DNA from: Pantoea alfalfae
GTDB lineage: Bacteria > Pseudomonadota > Gammaproteobacteria > Enterobacterales > Enterobacteriaceae
Direction of reading: 5' to 3'
Length of the DNA stretch: 64,000 nucleotides
Assembly: GCF_019880205.1 (NCBI RefSeq)
Contig: NZ_CP082292.1
Location: forward strand, 2,790,001 to 2,854,000
This document shows positions 18,337-27,285 of this stretch, piece after piece. The translations under genes and the position numbers were made by a program. Every line of letters begins with the position of its first letter. Position 1 is the stretch's first letter. The notes below the pieces were generated by a model. It had not been told where the DNA came from and made no database searches. It saw nothing but the letters and a program-made list of their open reading frames with translations.

Positions 18337-19098
18337 ATGCCACAAAATGCGCAAGGATTTTCAATAAAAGTCCTGACGATCAATACACACAAGGGGTTCG
18401 CTCCGTTTAATCGCCGCTTCATCCTGCCGGAATTGCGCGAAGCCGTTCGCGCAACCTCGGCGGATGTGGTCTTTCTCCAGGAGGTAATGGGCACACATGC
18501 CATCCACTCCCTTAACCATGAAGAGTGGCCTGAATCGCCTCATTATGAGTTTCTGGCCGACACCATGTGGAACGATTTCGCCTATGGCCGCAATGCGGTC
18601 TATCCGGAGGGGCATCACGGCAACGCGGTGCTGTCACGCTTCCCGATAACCGACTATGAGAACCGGGATATCTCGGTGGCAGGCAGTGAAAATCGCGGCA
18701 TGCTGCACTGTCAGATCGCCCTGCCCGAGCCGCACGGCACGCTGCATGTCATTTGTGTTCACCTGGGTCTCAAAGAGGCGCATCGTCACGCGCAGATGAA
18801 GAAGATCTGTGAAATGGTCAACTCGCTGCCGCCCGACGCGCCGGTCGTCGTGGCAGGCGATTTTAATGACTGGCAGCGACGTGCGAACGCCATTTTAAAA
18901 CAGGGCGCAGGCCTGAAAGAGGTATTCAGTATGAAAACCGGACGCCCGGCGCGCACCTTCCCGGCGCGCTTCCCGCTCTTGCGGCTTGACCGCATCTATG
19001 TGCGCAATGCTACCGTCAGTCATCCGTGGGCACTGCCGCGAAAACCCTGGTCCCATCTTTCCGACCATGCGCCGCTGGCGGTGGAGATTCATCTATGA
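18337..19098 (+). CDS. ybhP: Endonuclease/exonuclease/phosphatase-family protein YbhP
   Basis: A 253-residue protein of the EEP (DNase I-like/sphingomyelinase) fold, the same length as E. coli YbhP. The metal-binding and catalytic residues are visible in [33 protein letters not shown] and LSDHAPL. The gene overlaps clsB by 4 nt (ATGA) and clsB touches ybhN, so ybhP-clsB-ybhN form one operon. That context suggests work on a phospholipid or phosphodiester substrate in the envelope. The substrate is not known. AAGGAG lies about 12 nt upstream of the start, which is long. Confidence 0.9.
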   Translation: MPQNAQGFSIKVLTINTHKGFAPFNRRFILPELREAVRATSADVVFLQEVMGTHAIHSLNHEEWPESPHYEFLADTMWNDFAYGRNAVYPEGHHGNAVLSRFPITDYENRDISVAGSENRGMLHCQIALPEPHGTLHVICVHLGLKEAHRHAQMKKICEMVNSLPPDAPVVVAGDFNDWQRRANAILKQGAGLKEVFSMKTGRPARTFPARFPLLRLDRIYVRNATVSHPWALPRKPWSHLSDHAPLAVEIHL

Positions 19099-20339
19099 AT
19101 TTTAACTGGCAGGAAGGCAACCGGCTGCTGTTGCTGGAAAATGGTGAAGCGTTTTTCCCGCACGTCTTTGGTGCGATCCAGCGGGCAGAACGCTCAGTTC
19201 TGATCGAAACCTTTATTCTGTTCGAAGATGAGGTCGGTAACGCCCTGCATCGTGAGTTGCTGGCAGCGGCCCAGCGCGGCGTGCGGGTCGAAGTGATGGT
19301 CGATGGCTACGGCTCCGCTGAACTCTCTGACAAATTTGTGAACAGCCTGACCAGCGCGGGCGTGCGTTTCATCTACTACGATCCGCGTCCGCTGGTGATG
19401 GGGATGCGTACCAACGTCTTCCGCCGTCTGCACCGTAAAACGGTAGTGGTGGATGACGTGGTCGCCTTTGTTGGCGGTATCAACTTCTCGGCCGAGCACA
19501 ATACTGATTACGGCCCGGAGGCGAAGCAGGATTACGCCGTGCAGGTAAAAGGCCCGGTCGTGGCAGACATCGCCCGCTATCTGCAACAGGCGATTGGCAG
19601 CGAGCAGCACACCCGGCGCTGGTGGGGATCGCGTTCTCATCGGCCGGCGGTGAATGCTAAACCCGGCGATGCCCAGGTCCTCTATGTCTTTCGTGATAAC
19701 GACGAGCATCGTGACGATATCGAAGTGCATTATCTGGAGATGCTGCGCGAGGCGAAGCGCGATGTGATTATTGCCAACGCTTACTTCTTCCCCGGCTACC
19801 GGCTTCTGCGTGAGATGCGCAATGCCGCGCAGCGTGGCGTCCGGGTACGGCTGATCGTGCAGGGTGAGCCGGATATGCCGATTGTGAAAGTGGGCGCGGA
19901 GCTGCTCTACAACTATCTGGTCGATGGTGGCGTGGAAGTCTACGAATATATCCGTCGTCCGCTGCACGGCAAGATCGCCGTAAAAGATGATTACTGGGCC
20001 ACTGTCGGCTCCAGCAATCTCGATCCGCTGAGCCTCTCTCTGAATCTGGAAGCTAACCTGATCATCCACGACAGGCCGTTCAACCAGACGCTGCGTGACA
20101 ACCTCGAAGCGCTGCTGGCTAACGACTGCCAGCGCGTGCAGGAGGATCGTCTGCCGCCGCGCAACTGGTGGCAACTGAGTAAAAGCGTGGTGGTATTCCA
20201 TTTCCTGCGCCATTTCCCGGCCATCGCGGGCTGGCTTCCGGCGCACACACCGCTGCTGGCTCAGGTCAGCGCCCCGGTACAGCCTGAAATGGAGACGCAG
20301 GATCGTGTAGAAGCAGACAACCCGGGAGCAAAATCCTGA
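19095..20339 (+). CDS. clsB: Cardiolipin synthase B
   Basis: A 414-residue phospholipase-D-superfamily enzyme that makes cardiolipin (ClsB in E. coli, formerly YbhO, can also produce phosphatidylglycerol). There are two HKD motifs: [20 protein letters not shown] in the first half and [20 protein letters not shown] in the second. No N-terminal membrane helices are present, in line with ClsB rather than ClsA. The ATG at 19095 overlaps the ybhP stop. The frame is open further upstream, but that stretch lies inside ybhP. Confidence 0.95.
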   Translation: MNFNWQEGNRLLLLENGEAFFPHVFGAIQRAERSVLIETFILFEDEVGNALHRELLAAAQRGVRVEVMVDGYGSAELSDKFVNSLTSAGVRFIYYDPRPLVMGMRTNVFRRLHRKTVVVDDVVAFVGGINFSAEHNTDYGPEAKQDYAVQVKGPVVADIARYLQQAIGSEQHTRRWWGSRSHRPAVNAKPGDAQVLYVFRDNDEHRDDIEVHYLEMLREAKRDVIIANAYFFPGYRLLREMRNAAQRGVRVRLIVQGEPDMPIVKVGAELLYNYLVDGGVEVYEYIRRPLHGKIAVKDDYWATVGSSNLDPLSLSLNLEANLIIHDRPFNQTLRDNLEALLANDCQRVQEDRLPPRNWWQLSKSVVVFHFLRHFPAIAGWLPAHTPLLAQVSAPVQPEMETQDRVEADNPGAKS

Positions 20340-21304
20340 TGGCAAAAAAACATCCACGCTGGCAACTGGCAAAAAAAATCCTCACCGTGCTGTTTTTCGT
20401 CGCGGTGGTGGTTCTGCTGGTGGTTTATGCCCGCAAAGTGAACTGGGAAGATGTTTACGACGTCATCGTTAACTACAACCGCTTTGTCGTCCTGACCGCC
20501 GCCGGACTGGTGGTGCTGAGTTACCTGGTATACGGCTGCTATGACCTGATTGGCCGCGCCTACTGCGGTCATAAGCTGGCGAAGCGACAGGTCATGCTGG
20601 TGTCGTTTATCTGTTACGCCTTTAACCTGACGCTGAGTACCTGGGTGGGCGGCGTCGCCATGCGCTACCGGCTCTATTCCCGCCTCGGCCTGGACAGCGG
20701 CACCATCACCCGCATCTTCTCACTAAGCATCGCGACTAACTGGCTGGGCTATATTCTGCTGGCGGGCGTGGTGTTCAGCGCTGGCATGGTCTCTATCCCC
20801 GGCGGCTGGTTTATTGGTGAAACCACGCTGCGGCTGATTGGTGTGGTTCTGCTGGTGCTGGTGGCGGTTTACCTCTGGGCCTGCGCCTTCTCGAAGCAGC
20901 GTCGCTGGACCATTAAAGGCCAGACGCTGCAGCTGCCTTCGCTGCGCATGGCACTGCTGCAGTTTGCGGTTTCCTGCGCCAACTGGATGGTGATGGGGGC
21001 GATTATCTGGCTGCTGCTGGGACGAGACGTCGGTTATCCGATGGTGCTGGGCGTGCTGCTGATCAGCAGTATTGCCGGGGTAATCATTCATATTCCGGCG
21101 GGCATTGGGGTTCTGGAAGCGGTGTTCCTGGCACTGCTCAGCGGTCAGCACGCTTCGCATGGCACCATTATCGCAGCGCTGCTGGCCTATCGCGTGCTCT
21201 ACTTTATCCTGCCGCTGCTGTTAGCGCTGGTGCTCTATCTGGGGCTGGAGAGTCGGGCGAAGCATCTGCGTCAGAAGAACGAGCAGAAGTTACAGAAGTC
21301 GTAA
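20339..21304 (+). CDS. ybhN: Inner-membrane protein YbhN (UPF0104, LPG-synthase TM family)
   Basis: A 321-residue polytopic protein related to the flippase half of lysylphosphatidylglycerol synthases. An N-terminal basic segment is followed by about eight membrane helices, with family motifs TWVGGVAMRYRLYSRLGL and HIPAGIGVLEAVFL. Its ATG overlaps the clsB stop (TGATG), so it is translationally coupled to cardiolipin synthase B. A lipid-handling role fits but is inferred. The 3' end runs into a 25-bp tandem duplication. Confidence 0.92.
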   Translation: MAKKHPRWQLAKKILTVLFFVAVVVLLVVYARKVNWEDVYDVIVNYNRFVVLTAAGLVVLSYLVYGCYDLIGRAYCGHKLAKRQVMLVSFICYAFNLTLSTWVGGVAMRYRLYSRLGLDSGTITRIFSLSIATNWLGYILLAGVVFSAGMVSIPGGWFIGETTLRLIGVVLLVLVAVYLWACAFSKQRRWTIKGQTLQLPSLRMALLQFAVSCANWMVMGAIIWLLLGRDVGYPMVLGVLLISSIAGVIIHIPAGIGVLEAVFLALLSGQHASHGTIIAALLAYRVLYFILPLLLALVLYLGLESRAKHLRQKNEQKLQKS

Positions 21305-21335
21305 TAAAAAGACGTTACAGAAGTCATAATAAAAA
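21289..21335. repeat. 25-bp tandem duplication at the ybhN 3' end
   Basis: GTTACAGAAGTC-TAATAAAAA occurs at 21289-21310 and again at 21314-21335 with one base changed. The first copy contains the ybhN stop codon; the second is just downstream. It looks like a replication-slippage duplication. Confidence 0.85.
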
Positions 21336-21370
21336 AGGGGGAGGCGCAACCTGTGCGTTTCCCCCTTTTA
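21331..21370. terminator. Bidirectional Rho-independent terminator between ybhN and ybhL
   Basis: AAAAGGGGGA and TCCCCCTTTT flank a short GC-containing inner stem (GGCGCAACCTGTGCGTT). The outer A and T runs serve as the U-tract in either direction, fitting the two convergent genes. Confidence 0.85.
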
Positions 21371-21379
21371 CACCGAAAA

Positions 21380-22087
21380 TTAGCGGCGGTTACCGAAAAT
21401 CCGCAGCAGCATCAGGAACAGATTGATGAAGTCGAGATAGAGCGTCAGTGCGCCCATAATCGAGTAGCGACGCAGGTTTTCCGTGTCGCGGGCATCGATC
21501 TGCTCACCGATGTTTTTCAACTTCTGCGTGTCATAAGCGGTTAATCCCACAAACACCACCACACCGATGTAGGTAATCGCCCACATCAGCGCCGGACTTT
21601 TCAGCCAGAAGTTCACCAGCGACGCTAGCACAATGCCTATCAGTGCCATAAACAGCAGGCTGCCAAAACGGCTCAGGTCGCGTTTAGTGGTATAGCCGTA
21701 GAAGCTCATCGCGCCAAACATCCCTGCCGTGACAAAGAAGGTGCTGGCGATGGAGGAGTAGGTGTAGACCAGGAAAATACTCGCCATGGTAATGCCGGTC
21801 AGCGCTGAATAGAGCATAAACAGCCCGGTGGCTACGGCCCCGCTCAGACGATGCACCATGCCTGACAGGAAGAACACCAGCGCCAGCTGCGCGATAATCA
21901 GCCCGAAGAAGGTAATGCGATTGGCAAACACCAGCTCCATGACTGCGGGCGTGCGCGCCGCGAACCAGGAGACAAATGCGGTCAGTAACAGACCGCAGGT
22001 CATCCAGCCATAGACCTGCGCCATATAGGCTTGTAAACCGCGAGATGCGGGTTGAACGATGGAATCATTGCGTGGATATCGGTCCAT
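21380..22087 (-). CDS. ybhL: Bax inhibitor-1-family inner-membrane protein YbhL
   Basis: A 235-residue BI-1/YccA-family protein with seven predicted membrane helices. Family features are AYMAQVYGWMTCGLLLTAFV near the start, the MSFYGYTTKRDLSRFG loop, and the conserved acidic pair region LTAYDTQKLKNIGEQ before the last helix. The start at 22087 has AGAGGTG upstream. Members can act as pH-sensitive calcium leak channels or FtsH-interacting proteins; the role in this organism is unknown. Confidence 0.93.
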   Translation of the reverse strand: MDRYPRNDSIVQPASRGLQAYMAQVYGWMTCGLLLTAFVSWFAARTPAVMELVFANRITFFGLIIAQLALVFFLSGMVHRLSGAVATGLFMLYSALTGITMASIFLVYTYSSIASTFFVTAGMFGAMSFYGYTTKRDLSRFGSLLFMALIGIVLASLVNFWLKSPALMWAITYIGVVVFVGLTAYDTQKLKNIGEQIDARDTENLRRYSIMGALTLYLDFINLFLMLLRIFGNRR

Positions 22088-22146
22088 GATGCACCTCTTG
22101 TTGAACGGATGAACAGCTCCCTGCCGGGAGCCATGCCAGAGTTAAG

Positions 22147-22176
22147 TGTGGCACAGCTCAGCTCAACTGTGCCACA
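22147..22176 (-). repeat. Hairpin between yaiW and ybhL
   Basis: TGTGGCACAG and CTGTGCCACA form a perfect 10-bp stem with a 10-nt loop, starting 10 nt after the yaiW stop. No T-run follows on the minus strand; it could be a weak terminator or an RNA-stability element. Confidence 0.6.
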
Positions 22177-22185
22177 ACATGCCGG

Positions 22186-23280
22186 TTAACGCCGCGACAG
22201 ACACTGCTGATAACGGCTGTCGACGCGCTGCGCAAACCACGCCGTCGTCAGATTACGGGTAATTTTCGGGCTTTCCAGCTTGATGCCCGGCAGCATTTCG
22301 CGCGGCAGCTTACGACCCGCCATTTTATCCGCCAGGGCAAAGACCTGTTTCCAGAGTTCACTGTCGCTGAATGATTCTTTCTCTCCTTTCTCCAGGTCGC
22401 GGCGAATGGCGCTGTTGCTCATATCGATCTGCTTCGAGAGCGTGCGCACAGCCAGTTCGGTACCGCCTGCCGCGTCTGAGCCATAGAGGATCAGGTCGCC
22501 ATCCAGCGCCAGCTTCATGCCGGTGGCCTTTGACACCGCCGCCTGAAACGCCGCGTTGCGGCTGGCGTACCAGCCCGCATTGTAGTCGGCAAAGCGGTAG
22601 AGCGGCTGGCTGTAGTCAGCCGGGTAGCCAAGCAGGTGCATGGTGCCGAAGTAGATCCCGCCGTGACGGGTAAAGACTTCGCGCCGGATCGTGCCATCTA
22701 CCGGCCACGGGTAGCCTTTGGCGTGCGCTTCGGCAAACGCAATGCTGACCTGCATCGGCCCGCCAGTGTGGATCGGGTTGAGATTGCCGAACAGCGTCTG
22801 GCCCATCGGCACCATATCGATCAGGTCATCGAAAATGGCGCTGAGATCTTTTTCACTGCGCACTTTATCGAGCCGGGCCGCATAGCTTTCGCCGGTCGGC
22901 GATTTAATCAGCAGCGCGGTGCGAACCAGGAAGGCCGGCACATGCACCTGCGCCGCACGGCGGTTGATCTCACCCCAGGCGATTTTCGGCAGTCCCGGCA
23001 CGGCAGCTTCGGCGCTGAAGTTGCTCTCCTGATCCGCCACGGCAATCACCGCGCAGAGGTTACTGGCGCTGGGTTCGATCTGCTGCGTGCGGAAGGTGGT
23101 GTAGATATCGTCGCTCCAGGCCGCTTTATTGCTGACGTGCGACGGCAGCAGCCGCTGGATCTGCGCTTTGACATCTTCAGGCTGCCGTACGGGCGCCTCC
23201 GGGGTTTTCTTGCTGCTACAACCCGCCAGCACCAGTGCGGCGACCAGTGTCAGACGTTGCAGAATCGGGGTGGATGACAT
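22186..23280 (-). CDS. yaiW: Outer-membrane lipoprotein YaiW (DUF1615)
   Basis: A 364-residue lipoprotein, the same length as E. coli YaiW, which is surface-exposed and linked to SbmA-dependent uptake of proline-rich peptides. The signal peptide ends in the lipobox VLAGC (Cys21). YaiW-specific blocks are AVADQESNF, IFDDLIDMVPMGQTLFGNLN, TGGPMQVSIAFAEAHAKGYP, RFADYNAGWYASRNAAFQ and LPREMLPGIKLESPKITRNL. Unlike in E. coli, sbmA is not adjacent. It is divergent from the OBAP-family lipoprotein. Confidence 0.92.
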   Translation of the reverse strand: MSSTPILQRLTLVAALVLAGCSSKKTPEAPVRQPEDVKAQIQRLLPSHVSNKAAWSDDIYTTFRTQQIEPSASNLCAVIAVADQESNFSAEAAVPGLPKIAWGEINRRAAQVHVPAFLVRTALLIKSPTGESYAARLDKVRSEKDLSAIFDDLIDMVPMGQTLFGNLNPIHTGGPMQVSIAFAEAHAKGYPWPVDGTIRREVFTRHGGIYFGTMHLLGYPADYSQPLYRFADYNAGWYASRNAAFQAAVSKATGMKLALDGDLILYGSDAAGGTELAVRTLSKQIDMSNSAIRRDLEKGEKESFSDSELWKQVFALADKMAGRKLPREMLPGIKLESPKITRNLTTAWFAQRVDSRYQQCLSRR

Positions 23281-23386
23281 GCCTGTCCTCAGAATGAACT
23301 AAAACCTTACTCTATCATCGCCAGAGTTACACAGGCAGGAGAGAACTGAACTAAGGTTACCTTTTTTAACGTTAAAGGAACTTACG

Positions 23387-24172
23387 ATGTTTAAACTCTG
23401 GCCTGCTGCGGCATTCAGCCTGTTATTAACCGGTTGCGGCGCTAATAATACGCCTGCCCAGGTGCAGTCACCGGGCGCGCCCACCTCCTCCTCGCTTAAA
23501 GTACTGGAGACCGGCGCCAGCGTGATGCAGTCACGTCCGCCCATCGACGCCATCAATACCTATCTCGATGGCTTCCATTTTTATAATGGCGACAAGAACG
23601 GTCAGATGGAGGCGCACCACTATGTCACTGTGCTGAACGACGATGTGATGCAGGCGGTGATTTACGACGGCAACACGCGCGACGCGCGGCTGATGGGCGT
23701 GGAGTACATCATCAGTGAACGGCTGTTTAAGACCCTGCCGCCCGAAGAGAAGAAGCTGTGGCACAGCCATCAGTATGAGGTGAAGTCCGGCACGCTGATT
23801 GCGCCAGGCTTACCGAAAGTTGCCGACCATGCGCTGATGACGCGCATCGTGAATACCTATGGCAAAACCTGGCACACCTGGCACACCGACCGCGACAAAA
23901 CGCTGCCGATCGGCATTCCGGCGCTGATGATGGGCTTTACCGAAGATGGTCAGATGGATTCCCGGCTGCTGGCGGATCGCGATCGTCGCTTTGGCGTGGA
24001 CAGCAAACAGATCCGGGCCGATCGGGCGGATATCGTCGCGCATCCGGCGGCACCTGGTGCCAACGCGTGGGAAAAGGGTCAGGTCATCCAGCTGAAGCGT
24101 ACCAGTGGCGACGGTGAGCACAGCCACGGTCAGACCGGCTTTGGCCCGGCAGAGCAGCTGAAGCAACCTTAA
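23387..24172 (+). CDS. Lipoprotein of the oil-body-associated protein family (OBAP, DUF1264)
   Basis: A 261-residue protein with a lipoprotein signal (LLLTGC, Cys17). The rest matches the DUF1264 family first described in plant oil bodies: INTYLDGFHFYNGDKNGQMEAHHYV, GVEYIISERLFKTLPPEEKKLWHSHQYEV, LIAPGLP and TYGKTWHTWHTDRD. The His-rich motif HSHQYEV and the HTWHTDRD motif suggest metal or ligand binding, but no function is established in bacteria. AAAGGAAC precedes the ATG. Confidence 0.82.
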   Translation: MFKLWPAAAFSLLLTGCGANNTPAQVQSPGAPTSSSLKVLETGASVMQSRPPIDAINTYLDGFHFYNGDKNGQMEAHHYVTVLNDDVMQAVIYDGNTRDARLMGVEYIISERLFKTLPPEEKKLWHSHQYEVKSGTLIAPGLPKVADHALMTRIVNTYGKTWHTWHTDRDKTLPIGIPALMMGFTEDGQMDSRLLADRDRRFGVDSKQIRADRADIVAHPAAPGANAWEKGQVIQLKRTSGDGEHSHGQTGFGPAEQLKQP

Positions 24173-24210
24173 GCGATGGGATGTGCAGGCCTGGGCGGGC
24201 AGGCGTCCAG

Positions 24211-24248
24211 AGAAAACTCAGCGGGCAGAAACCCTCCGGCCCGCTGAG
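24211..24248 (-). terminator. Terminator of the moa operon
   Basis: CTCAGCGGGC (24217-24226) and GCCCGCTGAG (24239-24248) make a perfect 10-bp stem. On the minus strand it is followed by TTTTCT, 13 nt past the moaE stop. Confidence 0.8.
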
Positions 24249-24261
24249 CCATAATGTTGTC

Positions 24262-24714
24262 TTAGTCCCAGCGCCGGGCCGCCTGATGGTCGCTGTCGCG
24301 GGCATCCACCCAGCGATCGCCCTGCTCTGTCGCTTCGCGCTTCCAGAACGGCGCGCGGGTTTTCAGATAATCCATGATGAACTCCGCGGCAGAAAAGGCG
24401 CTGCCGCGATGGGCGCTGGTAACGCCCACCAGCACGATCTCATCGCCCGGAAACAGCTCGCCAACGCGGTGGATTACCGTAACGCGCTGCAGCGGCCAGC
24501 GTTCACGCGCCGCATCCACAATCTCCTGCAGCGCTTTCTCGGTCATGCCGGGATAGTGTTCCAGCGTCAGCGCCGCCACGTCTGCACCCAGGTTGTGATT
24601 ACGCACTTTGCCGGTAAAGGTCACTACGGCACCATCTTCGTCACAGGCCGCCAGCCAGCGATACGCTTCCGCCATATCAAAGGGTGCGGGACCGACGCGA
24701 ATCTCTGTTTCCAT
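24262..24714 (-). CDS. moaE: Molybdopterin synthase catalytic subunit
   Basis: The large subunit of molybdopterin synthase; it transfers sulfur from MoaD thiocarboxylate to precursor Z (cPMP). The 150-residue product has the conserved GAVVTFTGKVRNHN, HYPGMTEKALQEI, HRVGELFPGDEIVLVGVTSAHR and FWKRE motifs, the last bearing the active-site lysine. It starts 1 nt after the moaD stop, the last gene of moaABCDE. Confidence 0.97.
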   Translation of the reverse strand: METEIRVGPAPFDMAEAYRWLAACDEDGAVVTFTGKVRNHNLGADVAALTLEHYPGMTEKALQEIVDAARERWPLQRVTVIHRVGELFPGDEIVLVGVTSAHRGSAFSAAEFIMDYLKTRAPFWKREATEQGDRWVDARDSDHQAARRWD

Positions 24715-24715
24715 C

Positions 24716-24961
24716 TCAGCCTCCGGTCACGGGCGGGAAAAAGGCCACTTCATCACCGGCGTGCAGCGGGTGACTCATCGGCACCAGCGTCTGATTGACA
24801 GCCGCCAGCAGTTTGCCCGACTCCAGCGCCAGTGCCCAGCGATCGTCACGTTCAGCCAGCGCAGCGCGCAGCGCGGCCACATCCGGATACTCCGCACCGA
24901 CCTCAAGCGATGCGGTGCCGGTCAGCTCACGCACCTGGGCGAAAAACAGCACCTTAATCAT
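24716..24961 (-). CDS. moaD: Molybdopterin synthase sulfur-carrier subunit
   Basis: A ubiquitin-fold sulfur carrier of 81 residues whose C-terminal Gly-Gly (FFPPVTGG) is adenylated and thiocarboxylated by MoeB. The start used is [15 protein letters not shown] at 24961, overlapping the moaC 3' end by 8 nt. The frame is open 7 codons further into moaC, but those codons are not part of the family. Confidence 0.96.
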   Translation of the reverse strand: MIKVLFFAQVRELTGTASLEVGAEYPDVAALRAALAERDDRWALALESGKLLAAVNQTLVPMSHPLHAGDEVAFFPPVTGG

Positions 24962-25439
24962 GGGCGACCGCCTGAAAATCACCGCTTTTGCCGCCGCGCT
25001 TGCTGATTAACCGCAGCTGATCAATGACAATATCTTTCTGAACCGCTTTGCACATGTCGTAGATGGTCAGCGCGGCAACCGAGGCGGCCGTCAGCGCTTC
25101 CATCTCGACGCCGGTTTTGCCGGTCAGGCGACAGAGCGAGGTGATGCGAACCCGATTATGGTCCTGTTCCGCTTCAAGGTTCACTTCCACTTTGCTCAGC
25201 ATCAGCGGATGACAGAGCGGGATCAGCTCCCAGGTGCGTTTTGCTGCCTGGATCCCGGCGATGCGCGCGGTGGCAAAGACATCCCCTTTGTGGTGGCTGC
25301 CTTCCATAATCATCTGCAGCGTTTCCGGCTGCATCAGCACCAGCACTTCGGCACGTGCTTCGCGCACGGTTTCAGCCTTGGCGGAGACATCCACCATGTG
25401 CGCTTCGCCCGCGGCGTTAATGTGTGTGAGTTGAGACAT
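24954..25439 (-). CDS. moaC: Cyclic pyranopterin monophosphate synthase
   Basis: Works with MoaA to turn GTP into cyclic pyranopterin monophosphate. The 161-residue protein has the family motifs [47 protein letters not shown] and [20 protein letters not shown] with catalytic Lys/Asp residues. It sits 2 nt after moaB. Confidence 0.97.
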   Translation of the reverse strand: MSQLTHINAAGEAHMVDVSAKAETVREARAEVLVLMQPETLQMIMEGSHHKGDVFATARIAGIQAAKRTWELIPLCHPLMLSKVEVNLEAEQDHNRVRITSLCRLTGKTGVEMEALTAASVAALTIYDMCKAVQKDIVIDQLRLISKRGGKSGDFQAVAHD

Positions 25440-25441
25440 AC

Positions 25442-25957
25442 TTACCGTTTTTTCAGATGTGAGACAAAATTACAGGGCGCGGTGCGTGCATCAAGCTGGT
25501 CAGCAATAATGCGCTCCCAGGCGGTGCGACAGGCGCTGGTGGAGCCCGGCACGGCCAGGATCAGCGTCCCGTTAGCCAGACCGGCAATGGCGCGCGACTG
25601 CAGCGTCGATCCGCCAATCTCTTCATAGGAGATCATCCGGAACAGTTCGCCAAACCCGTCGATTTCGCGGTCAAACAGCGGCAGCAGCGCTTCCGGCGTG
25701 CTGTTTTTCAGGTTAAAGCCGGTGCCGCCATTAATGATCACCACCTGTACATCGTCACTGGCGATCCAGCGCGATACTGTGGCGCGAATGCGGTAGAGAT
25801 GATCCGGCACGATGGCGTGATCGACGACGTCATGGCCCGCTTCTGCCGCCGCCTCGCGCAGATAGTCGCCGGAGGTGTCGTTGCTGGCATCGCGACGGTC
25901 TGACACCGTCATCACCGCAATCTGCACGGCCTGAAATTCGCTGGCTGGTTTACCCAT
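25442..25957 (-). CDS. moaB: Molybdopterin-adenylyltransferase-like protein MoaB
   Basis: A 171-residue MoaB/MogA-family protein that binds molybdopterin. Signature [18 protein letters not shown], the GGTGF motif and [20 protein letters not shown] are present, as is [15 protein letters not shown]. In E. coli MoaB is dispensable and MogA is the main adenylyltransferase. It is the second gene of the operon, 14 nt from moaA. Confidence 0.95.
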   Translation of the reverse strand: MGKPASEFQAVQIAVMTVSDRRDASNDTSGDYLREAAAEAGHDVVDHAIVPDHLYRIRATVSRWIASDDVQVVIINGGTGFNLKNSTPEALLPLFDREIDGFGELFRMISYEEIGGSTLQSRAIAGLANGTLILAVPGSTSACRTAWERIIADQLDARTAPCNFVSHLKKR

Positions 25958-25971
25958 ACTTCCTCCTGAAA

Positions 25972-26958
25972 TTAGCCACCAATGTAAGAGAGATTCTGTG
26001 TGATGCCGGTGTTGCCCTGATGCAGGAAGTGCGTCTGTTTCTTCTGCCCCAGGCTGCTGGCGATGCGCGCCTGCAGTTCGGCCTGCTGCGCATCGGATGC
26101 CAGCAGGTCGCGCAGCGGCACACCGCCGTCACCAAACAGGCACAGGTGCAGATTACCCTGCGCCGATACACGCAGACGGTTGCAGCTGGCACAGAAATCT
26201 TTGGCGTAAGGCATGATCAGGCCAATCTCGCCGACATAATCGGGATGGTAAAAAACCTGAGCCGGGCCGTCGCTGCGTCCGCTTTCGCGCCGCTGCCAGC
26301 CCTGGGCGATGAGTTGATCGCGGATCACCATGCCGGACACATGCTGATCGCGGAACAGCGTGCCGCCGTCGCCGGTCTCCATCAGTTCGATAAAGCGCAG
26401 CTGAATCGGACGGGTGCGGATCCAGTCAAGAAAAGTCGCCAGATTACGGCTATTGAGATCGCGCATCAGCACGCTGTTGACTTTGACCTGGCGAAAACCG
26501 GCGTCCAGCGCCGCGTCGATGCCGCTCATCACCTGATGGAATTTATCCTGGCCGGTGATGGCGTGAAACTGACGGGCATCCAGGCTGTCGACGCTGACGT
26601 TAAGTGCGGTCAGACCCGCATCACGCCACTGCTTCACGTCGCGGGCCAGCCGGTAGCCATTGGTGGTCACTGCGATCTGGCGGATAGAGGCGTTTTCACG
26701 CACTGCCGCAATGATGTCGGTAAAATCACGGCGCAGCGACGGCTCACCGCCGGTCAGCCGCACTTTTTCGGTTCCGGCTGCGGCGAAGGCCCGCGTGACG
26801 CGGCGGATTTCATCCAGAGAGAGAAAGCTTTTGTTACGAATTCCCTGCGGTTTGTAGCCGTCAGGAAGACAGTAGGTACAGCGGAAATTACAGACATCCG
26901 TGACCGACAGGCGCAGGTAATAGAACTTACGCGCGTATGCATCAGTAAATTGTGACAC
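25972..26958 (-). CDS. moaA: GTP 3',8-cyclase (radical SAM)
   Basis: The first enzyme of molybdenum-cofactor synthesis. The 328-residue protein has the radical-SAM cluster CNFRCTYC near the N-terminus, the second 4Fe-4S site CASCNRLR plus a later Cys (LHLC), and the C-terminal Gly-Gly (YIGG) that inserts into the active site. The start is GTG at 26958, spaced 7 nt from GGAAAGG, which is itself the end of the Moco riboswitch. E. coli uses ATG one codon earlier; here that codon is CTG. Confidence 0.96.
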   Translation of the reverse strand: MSQFTDAYARKFYYLRLSVTDVCNFRCTYCLPDGYKPQGIRNKSFLSLDEIRRVTRAFAAAGTEKVRLTGGEPSLRRDFTDIIAAVRENASIRQIAVTTNGYRLARDVKQWRDAGLTALNVSVDSLDARQFHAITGQDKFHQVMSGIDAALDAGFRQVKVNSVLMRDLNSRNLATFLDWIRTRPIQLRFIELMETGDGGTLFRDQHVSGMVIRDQLIAQGWQRRESGRSDGPAQVFYHPDYVGEIGLIMPYAKDFCASCNRLRVSAQGNLHLCLFGDGGVPLRDLLASDAQQAELQARIASSLGQKKQTHFLHQGNTGITQNLSYIGG

Positions 26959-26963
26959 CAGAA

Positions 26964-27070
26964 CACCTTTCCAGATTGGGAGATGCAGTCATTTCTTCCT
27001 GCACCCTGGCAGCTCGATGGCTACGGCCTGAACCCCCTATCCGCAGACTTAGGCATTCAGGCTTGAGTGT
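26964..27070 (-). promoter_or_regulatory. Moco riboswitch (moaA leader)
   Basis: On the minus strand the leader carries GGGTGCAGGAAGAAATGAC followed by TGCATCTCCC and then TCTGGAAAGGTG, just before the moaA start. This closely matches my recollection of the E. coli moaA leader (AGGGCGAAGGAAGAAATGAC, then TTCGCCTCCCGTATCTGGAA). Further 5' a long stem is closed by GCCTGAA and TTCAGGC. The Shine-Dalgarno is inside the element, which fits translational shut-off when molybdenum cofactor is plentiful. Confidence 0.85.
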
Positions 27071-27285
27071 ACGCTGACCCGTTGATCAGCGCGGTAAACA
27101 TGATGGTAGCGTGAATTCCGCCACTCTTCCATTTGCTCTTTTCGCTATATATTCTTATACATATCGAATTTTCACCGCATTTTCGCGACAGGATACGTTA
27201 AAATGCGATCCAGATTTTGACGTAAGTCATCCGCGCGGGCTTAGCGTTTAGAGCCACGCTACGCGAAAGGATAGTAAGGAGAAGT

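Noticed and set aside
19194..20372. 392-codon open frame antisense to clsB
   Set aside because: It lies wholly opposite clsB, whose HKD motifs and operon overlaps are certain. The antisense product has no recognisable domain, and such frames arise from the codon bias of GC-rich genes.
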